In this document: positions 51,419-62,069 of the stretch, one piece after another | Layout of the letters: every line of letters starts with the position of its first letter | Position numbering within the stretch: the first letter of the stretch is position 1 | Source: Bog-473 sp963730395 | Lineage (GTDB): Bacteria; Actinomycetota; Acidimicrobiia; Acidimicrobiales; RAAP-2 | DNA length: 64,000 nucleotides | Direction: 5' to 3' | NCBI GenBank assembly: GCA_963730395.1 | Contig: CAVSSK010000007.1 | Coordinates: 1 to 64,000, forward strand | Notes under the pieces: model-generated | What the model saw: only the letters and a program-made list of their open reading frames with translations | Database searches by the model: none | Told to the model about the DNA's origin: nothing | Program-made: the position numbers and the translations under genes

Positions 51419-53269
51419 CTACCCCTTCGCCGCCGCCTGCTCCCGGGCGTCGCGGGCTCGGCTGTAGAGCCGCCCCCGGGTCGCCTGGTCCAGGATCACC
51501 TTGCGCAGCCGCACCACCTTGGGCGTGACCTCGACGCACTCGTCCTCGGCGATGAACTCCAGCGCGTGCTCCAGGGAGAAGGACATGGCCGGCGTCAGCC
51601 GCGCGAATTCCTCTGCCGTCGACGAGCGCATGTTGGTCAGCTTCTTCTCCTTGGTCGGGTTGACGTCCATCTCCTCGGCCCGGGCGTTCTCCCCGACGAT
51701 CATGCCCTCGTAGACCTCCTCGGCGGGGCCGACGATCAGCGTGCCGCGCTCCTGCAGGTTCATCAGGGCGAAGGTCGTGGTCACCCCCCGGCGGTCCGCC
51801 ACCATGGAGCCGTTGCGCCTGGTGCGAAGCTCGCCGTGCCAGGGCTCCCACCCGTCGAAGACGTGGTGCAGGATGCCGGTGCCCCGGGTCTCGGTCAGGA
51901 ACTCGGTCCGGAAGCCGATGAGCCCGCGGGCCGGGACCCGGTAGTCGAGGCGGACCCAGCCCGTCCCGTGGTTGACCATCTCGAGCATGGTCCCCTTGCG
52001 CAGGGCGAGCAGCTGGGTCACGACGCCGAGATACTCGTCGGGCACGTCCACCGACACCCGCTCCACCGGTTCGTGCACCTTCCCGTCGATCTCGCGCGTC
52101 ACGACCTGGGGCTTGCCCACCGTGAGCTCGAAGCCCTCTCGGCGCATGGTCTCGACGAGCACGGCCAGCTGCAGCTCGCCGCGCCCCAGCACCTCCCACA
52201 TGTCGGGCCGGTCGGTCGGGCCGACCCGGATGGCCACGTTGCCCACCAGCTCGGCGTCGAGGCGGGACTTGAGCAGCCGGGCCGTGAGCTTCGTCCCGTC
52301 CGCCCCCGAGAGCGGCGAGGTGTTGATGCCGATGGTCATGGCCAGGCTGGGCTCGTCCACCGTGATGGCGGGCAGCGCGATCGGGCGGTCGGGATCGGCC
52401 AGCGTCTCGCCGATGGTGACCTCGGCCAGGCCCGCCACCGAGACGATCTCGCCCGGCCCCGCCGACTCGGCCGGCACCTGGTCGAGCGCCTCGGTGACGT
52501 AGAGCTCGGTGATCCTGGCCTTCTCCACGGTGCCGTCGAGCCGGCACCAGCCCACCATGGCGCCTTTGACGAGGGTGCCGTTGTGCACCCGGCACACGGC
52601 CAGGCGCCCGACGTAGGGCGACGCCGAGAGGTTGCAGACCAGCGCCTGGGTCGGCGCCTCCTCGTCGAAGAAGGGCGCCGGCACGTGCTCGATGATGGTG
52701 CGGAACAGCGGCTCGACGTTCACCCCCTCGACGCCCGGCTCGGTGCTCACCCAGCCGGCCCGGGCGTTGGCGTAGAGGATGGGGAAGTCGATCTGGTCCT
52801 CGTCGGCGTCGAGGTCCAAGAAGAGCTCCTCGATCTGATGGATGACCTCGGCGATGCGGGCGTCGGCCCGGTCGACCTTGTTGATCACGACCACGACGGG
52901 CAGCCGGGCCTCGAGCGCCTTGCGCAGCACGAAGCGGGTCTGGGGCAAAGGCCCCTCCGACGCGTCGACCAGCAGCAGCACGCCGTCGACCATGGTCAGC
53001 CCGCGCTCGACCTCACCCCCGAAGTCGGCGTGGCCCGGCGTGTCGACGATGTTGAGCTTCACCCCGCCCCAGCGCACCGCCGTGTTCTTGGCCAGGATGG
53101 TGATGCCCTTCTCCCGCTCGAGGTCGCCCGAGTCCATGACCCGGTCCGTCAGCTCCTCATGGGCCCCGAACGCACCGGTCTGGCGGAGCAGGGCGTCCAC
53201 GAGCGTCGTCTTGCCGTGGTCGACGTGGGCCACGATGGCCACGTTCCTGATGTCCTCGCGCGTTCCCAT
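51419..53269 (-). CDS. typA: Translational GTPase TypA/BipA
   Basis: 616 residues, full length. G1 AHVDHGKTTLVDAL, switch region DLEREKGITILAKNTAV, G3 DTPGHADFGGEV, G4 NKVDRADAR, then EF-G-like domains III and V and the BipA-specific C-terminal domain ending VRLRKVILDQATRGRLYSRARD. It binds the 70S ribosome and supports assembly and stress adaptation. ATG 53269 follows TATCGT by 10 nt, again with no strong ribosome site. No frame break. Confidence 0.95.
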   Translation of the reverse strand: MGTREDIRNVAIVAHVDHGKTTLVDALLRQTGAFGAHEELTDRVMDSGDLEREKGITILAKNTAVRWGGVKLNIVDTPGHADFGGEVERGLTMVDGVLLLVDASEGPLPQTRFVLRKALEARLPVVVVINKVDRADARIAEVIHQIEELFLDLDADEDQIDFPILYANARAGWVSTEPGVEGVNVEPLFRTIIEHVPAPFFDEEAPTQALVCNLSASPYVGRLAVCRVHNGTLVKGAMVGWCRLDGTVEKARITELYVTEALDQVPAESAGPGEIVSVAGLAEVTIGETLADPDRPIALPAITVDEPSLAMTIGINTSPLSGADGTKLTARLLKSRLDAELVGNVAIRVGPTDRPDMWEVLGRGELQLAVLVETMRREGFELTVGKPQVVTREIDGKVHEPVERVSVDVPDEYLGVVTQLLALRKGTMLEMVNHGTGWVRLDYRVPARGLIGFRTEFLTETRGTGILHHVFDGWEPWHGELRTRRNGSMVADRRGVTTTFALMNLQERGTLIVGPAEEVYEGMIVGENARAEEMDVNPTKEKKLTNMRSSTAEEFARLTPAMSFSLEHALEFIAEDECVEVTPKVVRLRKVILDQATRGRLYSRARDAREQAAAKG

Positions 53270-53303
53270 GGGGGTGCCAACGATAGAGGACCTGGGAGGC
53301 GGC

Positions 53304-54111
53304 TCAGGCGGCCGGCCGCACCGCCACCCCCGCGTGGCTCAGCACCAGTGCCACGGCCTCGGCGCCGAGGGTGAGCGCCGCCGGCTCCGGTTCGACCCGG
53401 ACGAGGCGGCCGGAGTCGGGCCACCAGCCGATCACGCGCCCCGGGACGGCCCCGCCGCTCGCCCGCAGGGACTCGACGAGGGTCACCAGCGCCAGCTCCG
53501 CCCGCACCGAGTCGCGGCGGGGACCGGACAGGACGACGAGGTTGGCGCAGCCCGTGCGGACCTCGGCCCGGCCCCGCAGGGCGAGCAGCGCCGAGTGCGG
53601 GCTGTCCCACCAGCGGTCGCGTCCGATGGTGGGCGGCGACCCCAGGGCGGCCCAGTCGACCGCACACCACAGGCGGGTGGCCCAGGTCACCGCCTCGGCG
53701 CCCACCGCGGCCCGGCCCGCCGGCGAGAGCCCGGCGACCCAGCGGTCGAGCTGGGAGGCGCACGGGTTGCCCTCGTGCACCCAACGCGCCGACTCCGCCA
53801 GCCGCGTCGCCACCGCCTCGGCGGGGGAGCGGGCCCCGCCGGAGACCAGCAGACGCACGGCCGCCAACCCCAGGCCGCGCCGTGCCGTGCGGGCGGACCA
53901 GGCAAAGGGCGTCTGCCCGGCGCCGTCGGCTCCCTCACCGCTGAGCGCGATCCGCACCTCGTGGTCCGTGACGCGGAACGGGCCCGCTCCGGCCCGGCGG
54001 ACGGCCAGCCGGGCGAGCATCGCCTTGGCGTCGCCGAGCGCGGCTGCGCCACGAGGAGGCATCGACCTCGGCGGCCGGTGCCACCAACAGGTCGGTCAGG
54101 CGGTCAGCCAT
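53304..54111 (-). CDS. Degenerate RecB-nuclease-fold protein (frame break near 54065)
   Basis: About 269 residues after repair. ATG 54111 (MADRLTDLLVAPAAEVD) overlaps the stop of the upstream gene by 8 bp; one extra base near 54065 shifts into AALGDAKAMLARLAVRRAG. The body has Trp/Arg-rich helices and a C-terminal block GRAEVRTGCANLVVLSG, RAELALVTLVESLRASGGAVPGRVIGWWPDSGRL that parallels the PD-(D/E)XK module of RecB-like nucleases, but the E-x-K motif is missing. It pairs with the next gene and is probably non-catalytic. Fold assignment is inference. Confidence 0.5.
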
Positions 54112-54988
54112 GGAGCCCGGCGCCCCGGGTCAACCAGGCGGAGAGATGGGAGGCGATCGCCCGGAGGTGCTCCTCGCGCACGTCCTCGACGCCGTAGCGG
54201 CCGGTGGCCGACTCGAGCAATGCGAGGCGGAAGGGTGGCGCCCCGCTTCGCAACGTCTCGAGCAGCGCGAGGAAGTGCAGGGACCGCCGTTCGCTCGCCC
54301 AGGCCGCGCCGGTCGAGAGCCCGAGCGCGCACAGCGACGCGGTGCCGCGCTGGGGCAGGCCGACCAACAGGTCGAAGGTCCCGTGGAGCACCACGCGTCC
54401 ACCCGAGAGGGGGATGGCGACGCGGTCATCGGTGCGGGGCATCCAGCCCGGAGCGAACCGGGGGACCATGTCCTTGAGGTTGCCGGCGTGCACTGCCACC
54501 GCGTCGGCGAGCGCGGCCCGTCCCGCTGCGGGCAGTGACTCGATGTGGCCCACTATGCCGTCGTCCCCGTGAGCCCGCAGTGCGTCGAGCGCGTCGGCCA
54601 GCGGGTCGCCGAGGTCCCCCCGGCCCACCAATTGCCGGAACACCGCGTGCACGAGACACGACAGCACGAGTTCGTCCGTGAGCCCCTCGTCGTCGTGCCA
54701 TCCCGCGGCTCCCCCGAGCACCTGGCGCGGCCCGAGGAAGAGAGCGGGGGCGTCGTCACCCCGCGCCGCCACCACGCCGTAGGCGGCGTCCTCCAGCCAG
54801 GCCCGCAGGCCGCCGGGCAGGTCGGGGTCGAAACGCGGCCGGGCCAACGTGTCGCCGCGCAACTGTGCCAGCACCTCCCGCCCGCTGCCTCGATGGGCCG
54901 ACGAGCCTCCCGGGGGAGCAGGCCGGAGCAGCGGGCGTGGTGCGACGAGGACCATCGGCGCAGTGTGCCCACGGGGTGTGACATTCAC
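54104..54988 (-). CDS. Degenerate PD-(D/E)XK (RecB-like) nuclease-fold protein
   Basis: 294 residues from GTG 54988; ATG 54955 (MVLVAPRPLL) is an alternative. The C-terminal half reads VVLHGTFDLLVGLP (place of the first Asp), CALGLSTG (where active RecB-like proteins have E-x-K-S/T-G) and SLHFLALLETLRSGAPPFRLALLESATGRYGVEDV, a block I know from RecB-type nucleases. The catalytic Glu and Lys are replaced. No helicase is adjacent. The tandem arrangement with the gene at 53304 suggests a heterodimer of two altered nuclease folds. Confidence 0.5.
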   Translation of the reverse strand: MNVTPRGHTAPMVLVAPRPLLRPAPPGGSSAHRGSGREVLAQLRGDTLARPRFDPDLPGGLRAWLEDAAYGVVAARGDDAPALFLGPRQVLGGAAGWHDDEGLTDELVLSCLVHAVFRQLVGRGDLGDPLADALDALRAHGDDGIVGHIESLPAAGRAALADAVAVHAGNLKDMVPRFAPGWMPRTDDRVAIPLSGGRVVLHGTFDLLVGLPQRGTASLCALGLSTGAAWASERRSLHFLALLETLRSGAPPFRLALLESATGRYGVEDVREEHLRAIASHLSAWLTRGAGLHG

Positions 54989-55004
54989 CTACCCTGGCAA
55001 CTGC

Positions 55005-55205
55005 ATGGCACTGGCCCTCGTCCCGATGGCGCCCGCCACGGACGCCGCCTTCTTCGCGATCTTCGGCGTCTTCATCGTCGCCCTGGTCGCGTTGATCGTC
55101 ATCGTGATCGTGTGGGCGGTGCGCCACGACCTCGCCGGCCGGAAGGCATGGCGGCAACGTCAGGAGGCGGCGCAGCGCCCCCCTCCGTCGGGATCCGCGC
55201 CGTGA
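55005..55205 (+). CDS. Small single-pass membrane protein
   Basis: 66 residues: FFAIFGVFIVALVALIVIVIVWAV is a strong membrane helix, followed by a basic Gln-rich tail. The ATG lies 9 nt after TACCCT (54990-54995). The stop overlaps the patatin gene start (GTGA). No family known. Confidence 0.6.
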   Translation: MALALVPMAPATDAAFFAIFGVFIVALVALIVIVIVWAVRHDLAGRKAWRQRQEAAQRPPPSGSAP

Positions 55206-56167
55206 GCGACGTGGCCGGCAGCGACGGAGCGGCACCCACCTGGTCGCAACGCCTCCGCGCCCGCTGGTCGCAACGGCCTGGCGCCGCAGACGGACGGCGC
55301 GGCCCGGCCCCGCCGCGGACGGCGTTCGTCCTGGCCGGCGGCGGCAGCCGGGGCGCGGTCCAGGTGGGCATGCTCGAGGAGCTGATCCGGCGCGGCATCA
55401 TGGCGGACCGTGTGTTCGGCGCCTCGGTCGGCGCCATCAACGGAGCCTCCTACGCCGGCAACCCGACCCTCGAGGGGGTCGAGCACATGGCCACCATCTG
55501 GCGCGGCGTGAAGGGGACCGACATCTTCCCCCGTGGCACCTTCGACGGACCGTGGGCCTTCCTGCAGAAGCGCACGTCCGTGCACGCCAACTCGGGCCTG
55601 CGCGCCATCATCGAGGCCGGCATCGACTACGAGAACCTCGAAGACGCCGCCATCCCGGTCGAAGTGGTGACGACGTCGCTCACCGACGGGCGGGAGCGCT
55701 GGATCACCTACGGGCCCGCCGTCGAGGCCATCCTGGCCTCCTCGGCCATTCCGTCCATCTTCCCCCCGGTGACGATCGACGACGACGTGCTGGTCGACGG
55801 TGGCGTCGTCAACAACGTCCCCATCAGCCGCGCTCTCGCCGCTGGATGCCGTCGCATCTACGTGTTGCTGTGCGGCCCACTGCACTTCCACCCGCCCCCG
55901 CCGCGCCGGCCGGCAGAGGCAGCGCTGACGGCGTTCTTCGTGGCCATCCACGCGCGCTTCGTGCGCGAGCTGGCCTCGCTGCCCCCAGGCGTCGAGGTCG
56001 TCGTGTTCAGCGGCGGCGGCGAACCGTCGGGTCAGTACCGCGACTTCTCTGCGACGGCGACCCTCATCGACGAGGGCCGCGCCGAGGTGGCCGCCGTCCT
56101 CGATCGCTACGCCGGGACCTCGCACCAGTTGGCGGACCCCCTGCCCGCGCCGCTCGTGACGCCGTGA
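55202..56167 (+). CDS. Patatin-like phospholipase
   Basis: 321 residues. The oxyanion loop FVLAGGGSRGAVQVGMLEEL, the nucleophile elbow GASVGAING (GxSxG) and the dyad Asp in LVDGGVVNNVP are all present. It hydrolyses acyl esters of membrane or storage lipids in the cytosol. GTG 55202 overlaps the small membrane protein stop, and its own end overlaps the methyltransferase start (GTGA), so the three form an operon. Confidence 0.9.
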   Translation: MSDVAGSDGAAPTWSQRLRARWSQRPGAADGRRGPAPPRTAFVLAGGGSRGAVQVGMLEELIRRGIMADRVFGASVGAINGASYAGNPTLEGVEHMATIWRGVKGTDIFPRGTFDGPWAFLQKRTSVHANSGLRAIIEAGIDYENLEDAAIPVEVVTTSLTDGRERWITYGPAVEAILASSAIPSIFPPVTIDDDVLVDGGVVNNVPISRALAAGCRRIYVLLCGPLHFHPPPPRRPAEAALTAFFVAIHARFVRELASLPPGVEVVVFSGGGEPSGQYRDFSATATLIDEGRAEVAAVLDRYAGTSHQLADPLPAPLVTP

Positions 56168-56961
56168 GTGGCGACCGCTACCTCCTGACCAACGCCGCCC
56201 CCGAGGCGATGGACCGCTTCACCGCCTTCGCCACCCTCTTCGACCCCTCGACCTTCCGTCACCTCGACGGGCTCGGCCTCCAAGCTGGCTGGCGCTGCTG
56301 GGAGGTGGGCGCCGGCGGCACCACGGTCGTCTCGCATCTCTCGCGGCGCGTCGGCCCGGACGGGCACGTGCTGGCCACCGACATCAACCTGTCGTGGGCG
56401 GCGGGCGCCGCGGCGGCCAACGTCGAGATCCTCGAGCACGACGTCGCCACCGGACCGCCCCCCGGAGGGCCCTTCGATCTCGTCCATGCCCGCCTCGTCC
56501 TCGTCCACGTGCCTGCACGCGACGCTGCGCTGGCCACCATGGTGGCCACGCTCCGGCCGGGCGGGGTGTTGCTCGTGGAGGATGCCGACCCGGCGCTGCA
56601 GCCGCTCAGCTGCCTGGAGGAGACGGGGCCCGAGCAGGCGCTGGCCAATCGCCTGCGCCGCGGCTTCCGCTCGTTGTTGGCCGAGCGGGGCGTCGACCTG
56701 GCCTACGGCCGCTCGCTCCCGCGGCGACTGCGGGAGGCCGGCCTGGTCGACGTCGCAGCCGACGCCTCGTTCCCGGTGAGCGACCCCGCCTGCAACCACC
56801 TCGAGGTGGCCACGATCAACCTCGTCCGGGGCCAGCTCCTGGACCACGGCGTCGCCACGGAGACCGAGATCGAGCAGCACCTCTCGGCCGTGGCCGCCGG
56901 CAGGCTCGACCTGGCCCAACCGCCGATGATCTCCTGTTGGGGCCGCCGTCCTCCCGCCTGA
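56164..56961 (+). CDS. SAM-dependent class I methyltransferase
   Basis: 265 residues. Motif I is CWEVGAGGTTVVSHL, motif II HVLATDINLSW, motif post-II EILEHDVATGPPPGG and motif III MVATLRPGGVLLVEDADP. The C-terminal half shapes the substrate pocket. Substrate unknown; of the small-molecule UbiE-like type. Coupled to the patatin gene. Confidence 0.87.
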   Translation: MSGDRYLLTNAAPEAMDRFTAFATLFDPSTFRHLDGLGLQAGWRCWEVGAGGTTVVSHLSRRVGPDGHVLATDINLSWAAGAAAANVEILEHDVATGPPPGGPFDLVHARLVLVHVPARDAALATMVATLRPGGVLLVEDADPALQPLSCLEETGPEQALANRLRRGFRSLLAERGVDLAYGRSLPRRLREAGLVDVAADASFPVSDPACNHLEVATINLVRGQLLDHGVATETEIEQHLSAVAAGRLDLAQPPMISCWGRRPPA

Positions 56962-57018
56962 CCGGTACCGGCGGGGTCCGTGTCGCCGAGGTCACAGCAT
57001 CCTGGTGGAATAGGGGGC

Positions 57019-60000
57019 GTGCCCGACGCCTCACCCGAGCCGCTCTTCCACCCCGCGGTCGCGAGCTGGTTCGCCCGCCGTTTCCCGGCCGGGCCGACGC
57101 CCCCGCAGTCGGCGGCCTGGCCGCACATCGCCGAGGGCCGCGACGTGTTGGTCGCCTCCCCGACGGGTTCGGGCAAGACCCTGACGGGGTTCCTGGTGGC
57201 CATCGATGCCGCCTACCGCGCCGCCGAGGCCGGCGCCCGGGCCGGCGGCGCTCCCGAGGTGCTGTACATCTCGCCGCTGCGGGCCCTCGCCGTCGACGTG
57301 CACGAGAACCTCCACGTCCCTTTGGCGGAGATCCGGGAGGAGGCGGCCCGTCTCGGCTACCCCGACCCCGGGCTCCGCATCGCGGTGCGCACCGGCGACA
57401 CACCGCCGGCCGAGCGGGCCGCCATGAAGAAGCAGTCACCCGACCTGCTCGTGACTACTCCCGAGTCGCTCTACCTCCTCCTCACCGCACCGTCCTCGCG
57501 CGCACTGCTGCGCGGCGTCCGCACCGTGATCGTCGACGAGGTGCACACGCTCGCCCGTGACAAGCGGGGCAGCCACCTGTCGCTGAGTCTCGAGCGGCTC
57601 GACGCGCTCGTGAACGAGAGCGGAGGCAGCTTGCAGCGCATCGGGCTCTCGGCGACGCAGCGCCCCCTCGACCTCGTGGCGCGGCTGCTCTCGGGGGTGC
57701 ACGAGGGCCGTCCGCCCACGGTCATCGTCGACTGCGGGCACGCCCGCGACCTCGAGGTGGCGATCGAGCTGCCCACCACCGAGCTCGAGGCGGTGCTGAG
57801 CGGCGGCCAGATGTCCGACATCCTGGACCGCATTGCGGAGCACACCCGCCACCACCGCACCACCCTCATCTTCGTCAACACTCGCAAGATGGCGGAGCGG
57901 GTGGCCCACCAGCTGGCCGAGCGGCTCGCCGACGAGGAGCCCGCGCGCGACGGCGACGTCGACGCGTCGCTCCTCGTGGCGGCACACCACGGCAGCCTCT
58001 CCGCGGCGCGACGGCGCATCGTCGAGACGCGCCTGCGCGCCGGCGACCTGCGCGCGCTGGTGGCCACCGCGTCGCTCGAGCTCGGGATCGACGTCGGACC
58101 GGTCGAGCTCGTCTGCCAGATCGGCTCGCCCCGCGCCATCGGGACCTTCCTCCAGCGCGTGGGCCGGGCCAACCACCACCGGGACGGGACGCCCGCCGGG
58201 CGCCTCTACCCGACGACGCGGGACGAGCTGGTCGAGTGCACCGCCCTGCTCGCCGCCGTGCGCGAGGGCCGCCTCGACCTGCTCGAGCCCCCGGTCGCCC
58301 CGCTGGACGTGCTGACCCAGCAGTTGGTGGCCGAGGTGGCCTCCACCGAGGAGCGCGACGTCGAGGCGATGTGGGCCATGAGCAGGCAGGCCGCCCCCTA
58401 CGCCGAGTTGTCGCGCCAGGACTTCGACGACGTGGTGGCGTTGGCCAGCTGGGGGATCGAGACGGGCCGGGGGCGCCGGGGCGCGCACCTGCACCACGAC
58501 GCCGTGAACGGTCGCCTGCGCGCCCGGCGGGGCGCCCGGTTGGCGGCGCTCACCGGCGGGGGCGCCATCCCGGAGACGGGCGACTACCGCGTCGTGCTCG
58601 ACCCGGACGGCGTGACGGTCGGCTCGGTGCACGAGGACTTCGCGGTCGAGGCGACCGCGGGGGACATCTTCCTGCTCGGCACCCACTCGTGGCGCGTGGC
58701 CAAGGTCGAGGTGGGCACCGTCCGGGTCCACGACGCCGGGGACCTGCCCCCGACGATCCCGTTCTGGCTGGGTGAGGCGCCGGCCCGCACGGCCGAGCTC
58801 TCCGAGGCGGTCAGTGACCTGCGCGCCGCGCTCGAGCCCCTCCTGCGCATCGGGGGACGGCGACGGCGCCCGGGCCCTCGTGCGCGAGCGCGCCGGCGTG
58901 TCGGCCGAGGTGGCGCAGCAGGTGGCGGCCTACTGCGCGGCCGGGCTGGACGCGCTCGGGCACCTGCCGACTCGCGAGCGGATCGTGGTCGAGCGCTGCT
59001 TCGACGAGAGCGAGGGCTCGCAGCTGATCATCCACGCCCCCTTCGGCGGGCGCATCAACCGGGCGCTCGGCCTCGCGCTGCGCAAGCGGTTCTGCGTCTC
59101 CTTCGACTTCGAGCTGCAGGCTGCCGCGGACGACGACACGGTCGTGCTCTCACTCGGGCCCCAGCACAGCTTCCCGCTGACCCGGGTGCAGTCGATGCTC
59201 TCGAGCGCCAAGGCCCGCGAGGTCCTGACCCAGGCGGTGCTGCCCCACCCGATGCTCGGGGCGCGCTGGCGTTGGAACCTGAACCGTGCGCTCGTGCTCC
59301 CACGCATGAACGGCGGGAAACGGCGCCCCATCCACCTGCAGCGGATGGAGGCGGACGACCTCCTGGCTGCGGTGTGGCCGGGCCTGGCTGCCTGTCAGGA
59401 GAACGCGCCACCCGGGCCGGTCGGCGTGCCGGACCACGTGCTGGCCCGCCAGACCGTGGACGACTGCCTGCACGAGGGGCTCTCGGTGGAGGGCCTCGTC
59501 GAGGTGTGGTCGAGGATCGAGACGGGCGCGATCGAGGTGCACACGGTCGAGTCGTCGGAGCCCTCGCCCTTCTCGCACGCCATCCTGAGCGGCCGCCCCT
59601 TCACCTATCTCGACGACGCACCACTCGAGGAGCGGCGCACCCGCGCCCTCTCGCTGCGCCGCGGCCTCGGCCAGCTCGGCCCCGACGGGCTCCCCGTGCC
59701 GGCGACCGAGCTGGCGGCGCTCCATCCCGACGCCGTGGCCGCGGTGCTCGACCAGGTGCGCCCGCGGCCGCGCGACCCCGACGAGCTCCATGACCTGCTG
59801 CTGTCGCTCGTGGCGGCCCGGCCGCTCCCGGGGTGGTCGGCCTGGTACGAGGCGCTGGTCGCCGCGGGCCGGGCGAGCCGCCTCGACGACTGCTGGGTGG
59901 CCACCGAGCGCCGGGACGAGGCGGCGACGCTCGCCTCGGACGACGATGCGGCGGCCGCCTGCATCGCCGGCCACCTCCAGCTGGCGGGGCCGGTCACAGT

Positions 60001-61291
60001 GGAGGAGCTGGTGGCGGCGGCGCCACTGCCGGCCGGGTCCCCCATGGGGGCGCCGCTGACGGAGGGCCGGGCGCGCACGGCGCTGGCCCGGCTCGAGGTC
60101 AAGGGCTCGGCCATCGAGCTGCCCGACGGGCGCTGGTGCGCCCGCAACCTCCTGGTGCGCCTGCACGGTGCCAGCCGCAGCCGGCGCCGCGGCATGGTCG
60201 AGGCCGTGCCCATCGCCGACTACGTCCGCTTCCTGACCCACTGGCAGCACGCGACGCCCGACAGCCGCGTCGAGGGGCGGGCGGGCCTGCTCCTGGTGCT
60301 CGAGCAACTGGCCGGGATCGAGGCCCCGGCGGCGGAGTGGGAGGCGCAGATCCTCCCGGCCCGCGTCACCGGCTACGAGCCGCGCTGGCTCGACGAGCTG
60401 TGCCTCTCGGGCGAGGTGGTGTGGGGACGCCTCACCCCCCGCGCCGAGCGGACCGGCCGCAGTGGCACCCCCTCGCCGGCCACGCCGCTGGCCTTCGCCG
60501 TGCGCGACGACCTCGTGACGATCCTGCGCGCCGTGCGGGCCGGGGCGGTCGCGCCCGAGCCGGAGGTCGGGGCGCCGGCCGACGTGCTGGCGGCGCTGCG
60601 CACCCGGGGCGCCTGCTTCCGCCCCGAGCTCTCGCCGTTGACCGGGCGGCTCCCGGCCGAGGTGGACGAGGGCCTGTGGGACCTCGTCGCCCGCGGCCTC
60701 GTCACCGCCGACGCCTTCTCGGCCGTGCGCTCCCTGCTCTCCGCCCGCGACCGCTGGCGGACCCGGACCGTGCGGCGGCCCTCGGGGCGGCTGGCCCGGC
60801 GCCGGGCTCCCGCCGGGACCGGCATCGGGGAGGGCCGGTGGTCGCTCCTGCCCGGGGCAGAGGTGCTCGGGTCGCCCACGGTGGACGACGGCGTGCTGTT
60901 GCCGGGCAACGAGGAGCTGGCGGAGTGGGTGGCGCAGCAGATGCTGGTGCGCTGGGGCGTGGTCGCCTGGGAGGTCTGGGGTCGTGAGTCCTTCAAGGTC
61001 CCGTGGCGCGAGGTGGTGTGGGCGTTGCGCCGCATGGAGGCACGCGGGGTCGCGCTCGGAGGCCGGTTCGTGGCCGGGCTCTCGGGCGAGCAGTACGCCC
61101 TCCCCGAGGCCTTCGAGGAGCTGCAGGCGGTGCACCGCCGCGCCGGCGGCGGCGAGCAGGTGGTGGTCGCCGGCGCGGACCCGCTGAACATGACCGGCTC
61201 CATCATCGCGGGCGCCCGCGTGCCGACGCGGCGCAACCAGCGCGTCGTCTACCGCGACGGCATCGTGGTGGACGACCTCGAGGCAGGCTGA
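57019..61291 (+). CDS. lhr: Large helicase-related protein Lhr (one frame break near 58855)
   Basis: About 1424 residues once repaired. RecA domain 1: Walker A ASPTGSGKTLTGFLVAIDAA, motif Ia SPLRALAVDVHENL, DEVH box VDEVHTLARDKRG, SAT motif GLSATQRPLD; RecA domain 2: FVNTRKMAERVAHQL, ATASLELGIDVG, QRVGRANHH. A winged helix/Lhr core follows and, after an extra G in the GGGGG near 58853, the Lhr C-terminal domain (LIIHAPFGGRINRALGLALRKRF). It translocates 3'-5' on ssDNA and unwinds RNA:DNA hybrids in repair. GTG 57019. Confidence 0.92.
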
Positions 61292-61295
61292 CGGC

Positions 61296-62069
61296 GTGGC
61301 GCCGAAGCGGACCATCGACCTGAACGCCGACGTGGGCGAGGCATCCGACGCTGCGGGAATCGAGACGGAACGCGCCCTCCTCGGTCTCGTCACCACTGCG
61401 CACGTCGCCTGCGGTGGCCACTTCGGCGACGAGGCGACCATGGCCGCGACGGTGGCGGCAGCGCTGGAGCACTCGGTGCGGATCGGGGCCCACCCCTCCT
61501 ATCCCGATGCCGACGGCTTCGGCCGCCGACCGATGGAGATCGATCGGGACGAACTGGGCGACTCGCTGCGCGGACAACTGCAATCCCTGGCCAAGGTCTG
61601 CCGTGCGGCGGGCACGTCCATCGAATCGGTGAAGCCCCACGGCGCGCTCTACGAGGAGGTGGCCAAGGGGGGCGCGATCTACGAGACCCTGCGCGACGTG
61701 GTGCGCGAATGCTGCGGTGACGGTATCCCGCTGGTGCTGCCGTCGGGCTGCCGTGCCCTGGCGATGGCCATGCGGGACGGGGTGCCGGCGTGCGAGGAGG
61801 GCTTCTGCGACCGGGCGTACCGCTCCGACGGCGGACTGGTCGACCGCGGCACCGCCGGCGCGGTGCTCGGCGACCCCCGGGAAGCGGCCGCACAGGCGCT
61901 CAGCCTGGCCCGCGGTGCGGTCGTGGCCAGCGACGGCAGCGTGCTCACGCTCTGGGTGGACACCCTCTGCGTCCATGGAGACTCCGCGGACGCAGTGTCC
62001 ATCGCGACGGCGGTCCGCCATGCCTTGGCGGACTCGGGGATGGACGTGATCGCGCCGGCGCATGCATGA
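61296..62069 (+). CDS. pxpA: 5-oxoprolinase subunit PxpA (LamB/YcsF)
   Basis: 257 residues from GTG 61296: TIDLNADVGEASD, HVACGGHFGDEATM, IGAHPSYPDADGFGRRPM, VKPHGALYEEVAKG and EEGFCDRAYRSDGGLVDRG are the family blocks (TIM-barrel-like, metal-dependent). With PxpBC it converts 5-oxoproline to glutamate using ATP. 4 nt separate it from the lhr stop, and the pxpB start overlaps its stop (ATGA). Confidence 0.93.
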   Translation: MAPKRTIDLNADVGEASDAAGIETERALLGLVTTAHVACGGHFGDEATMAATVAAALEHSVRIGAHPSYPDADGFGRRPMEIDRDELGDSLRGQLQSLAKVCRAAGTSIESVKPHGALYEEVAKGGAIYETLRDVVRECCGDGIPLVLPSGCRALAMAMRDGVPACEEGFCDRAYRSDGGLVDRGTAGAVLGDPREAAAQALSLARGAVVASDGSVLTLWVDTLCVHGDSADAVSIATAVRHALADSGMDVIAPAHA

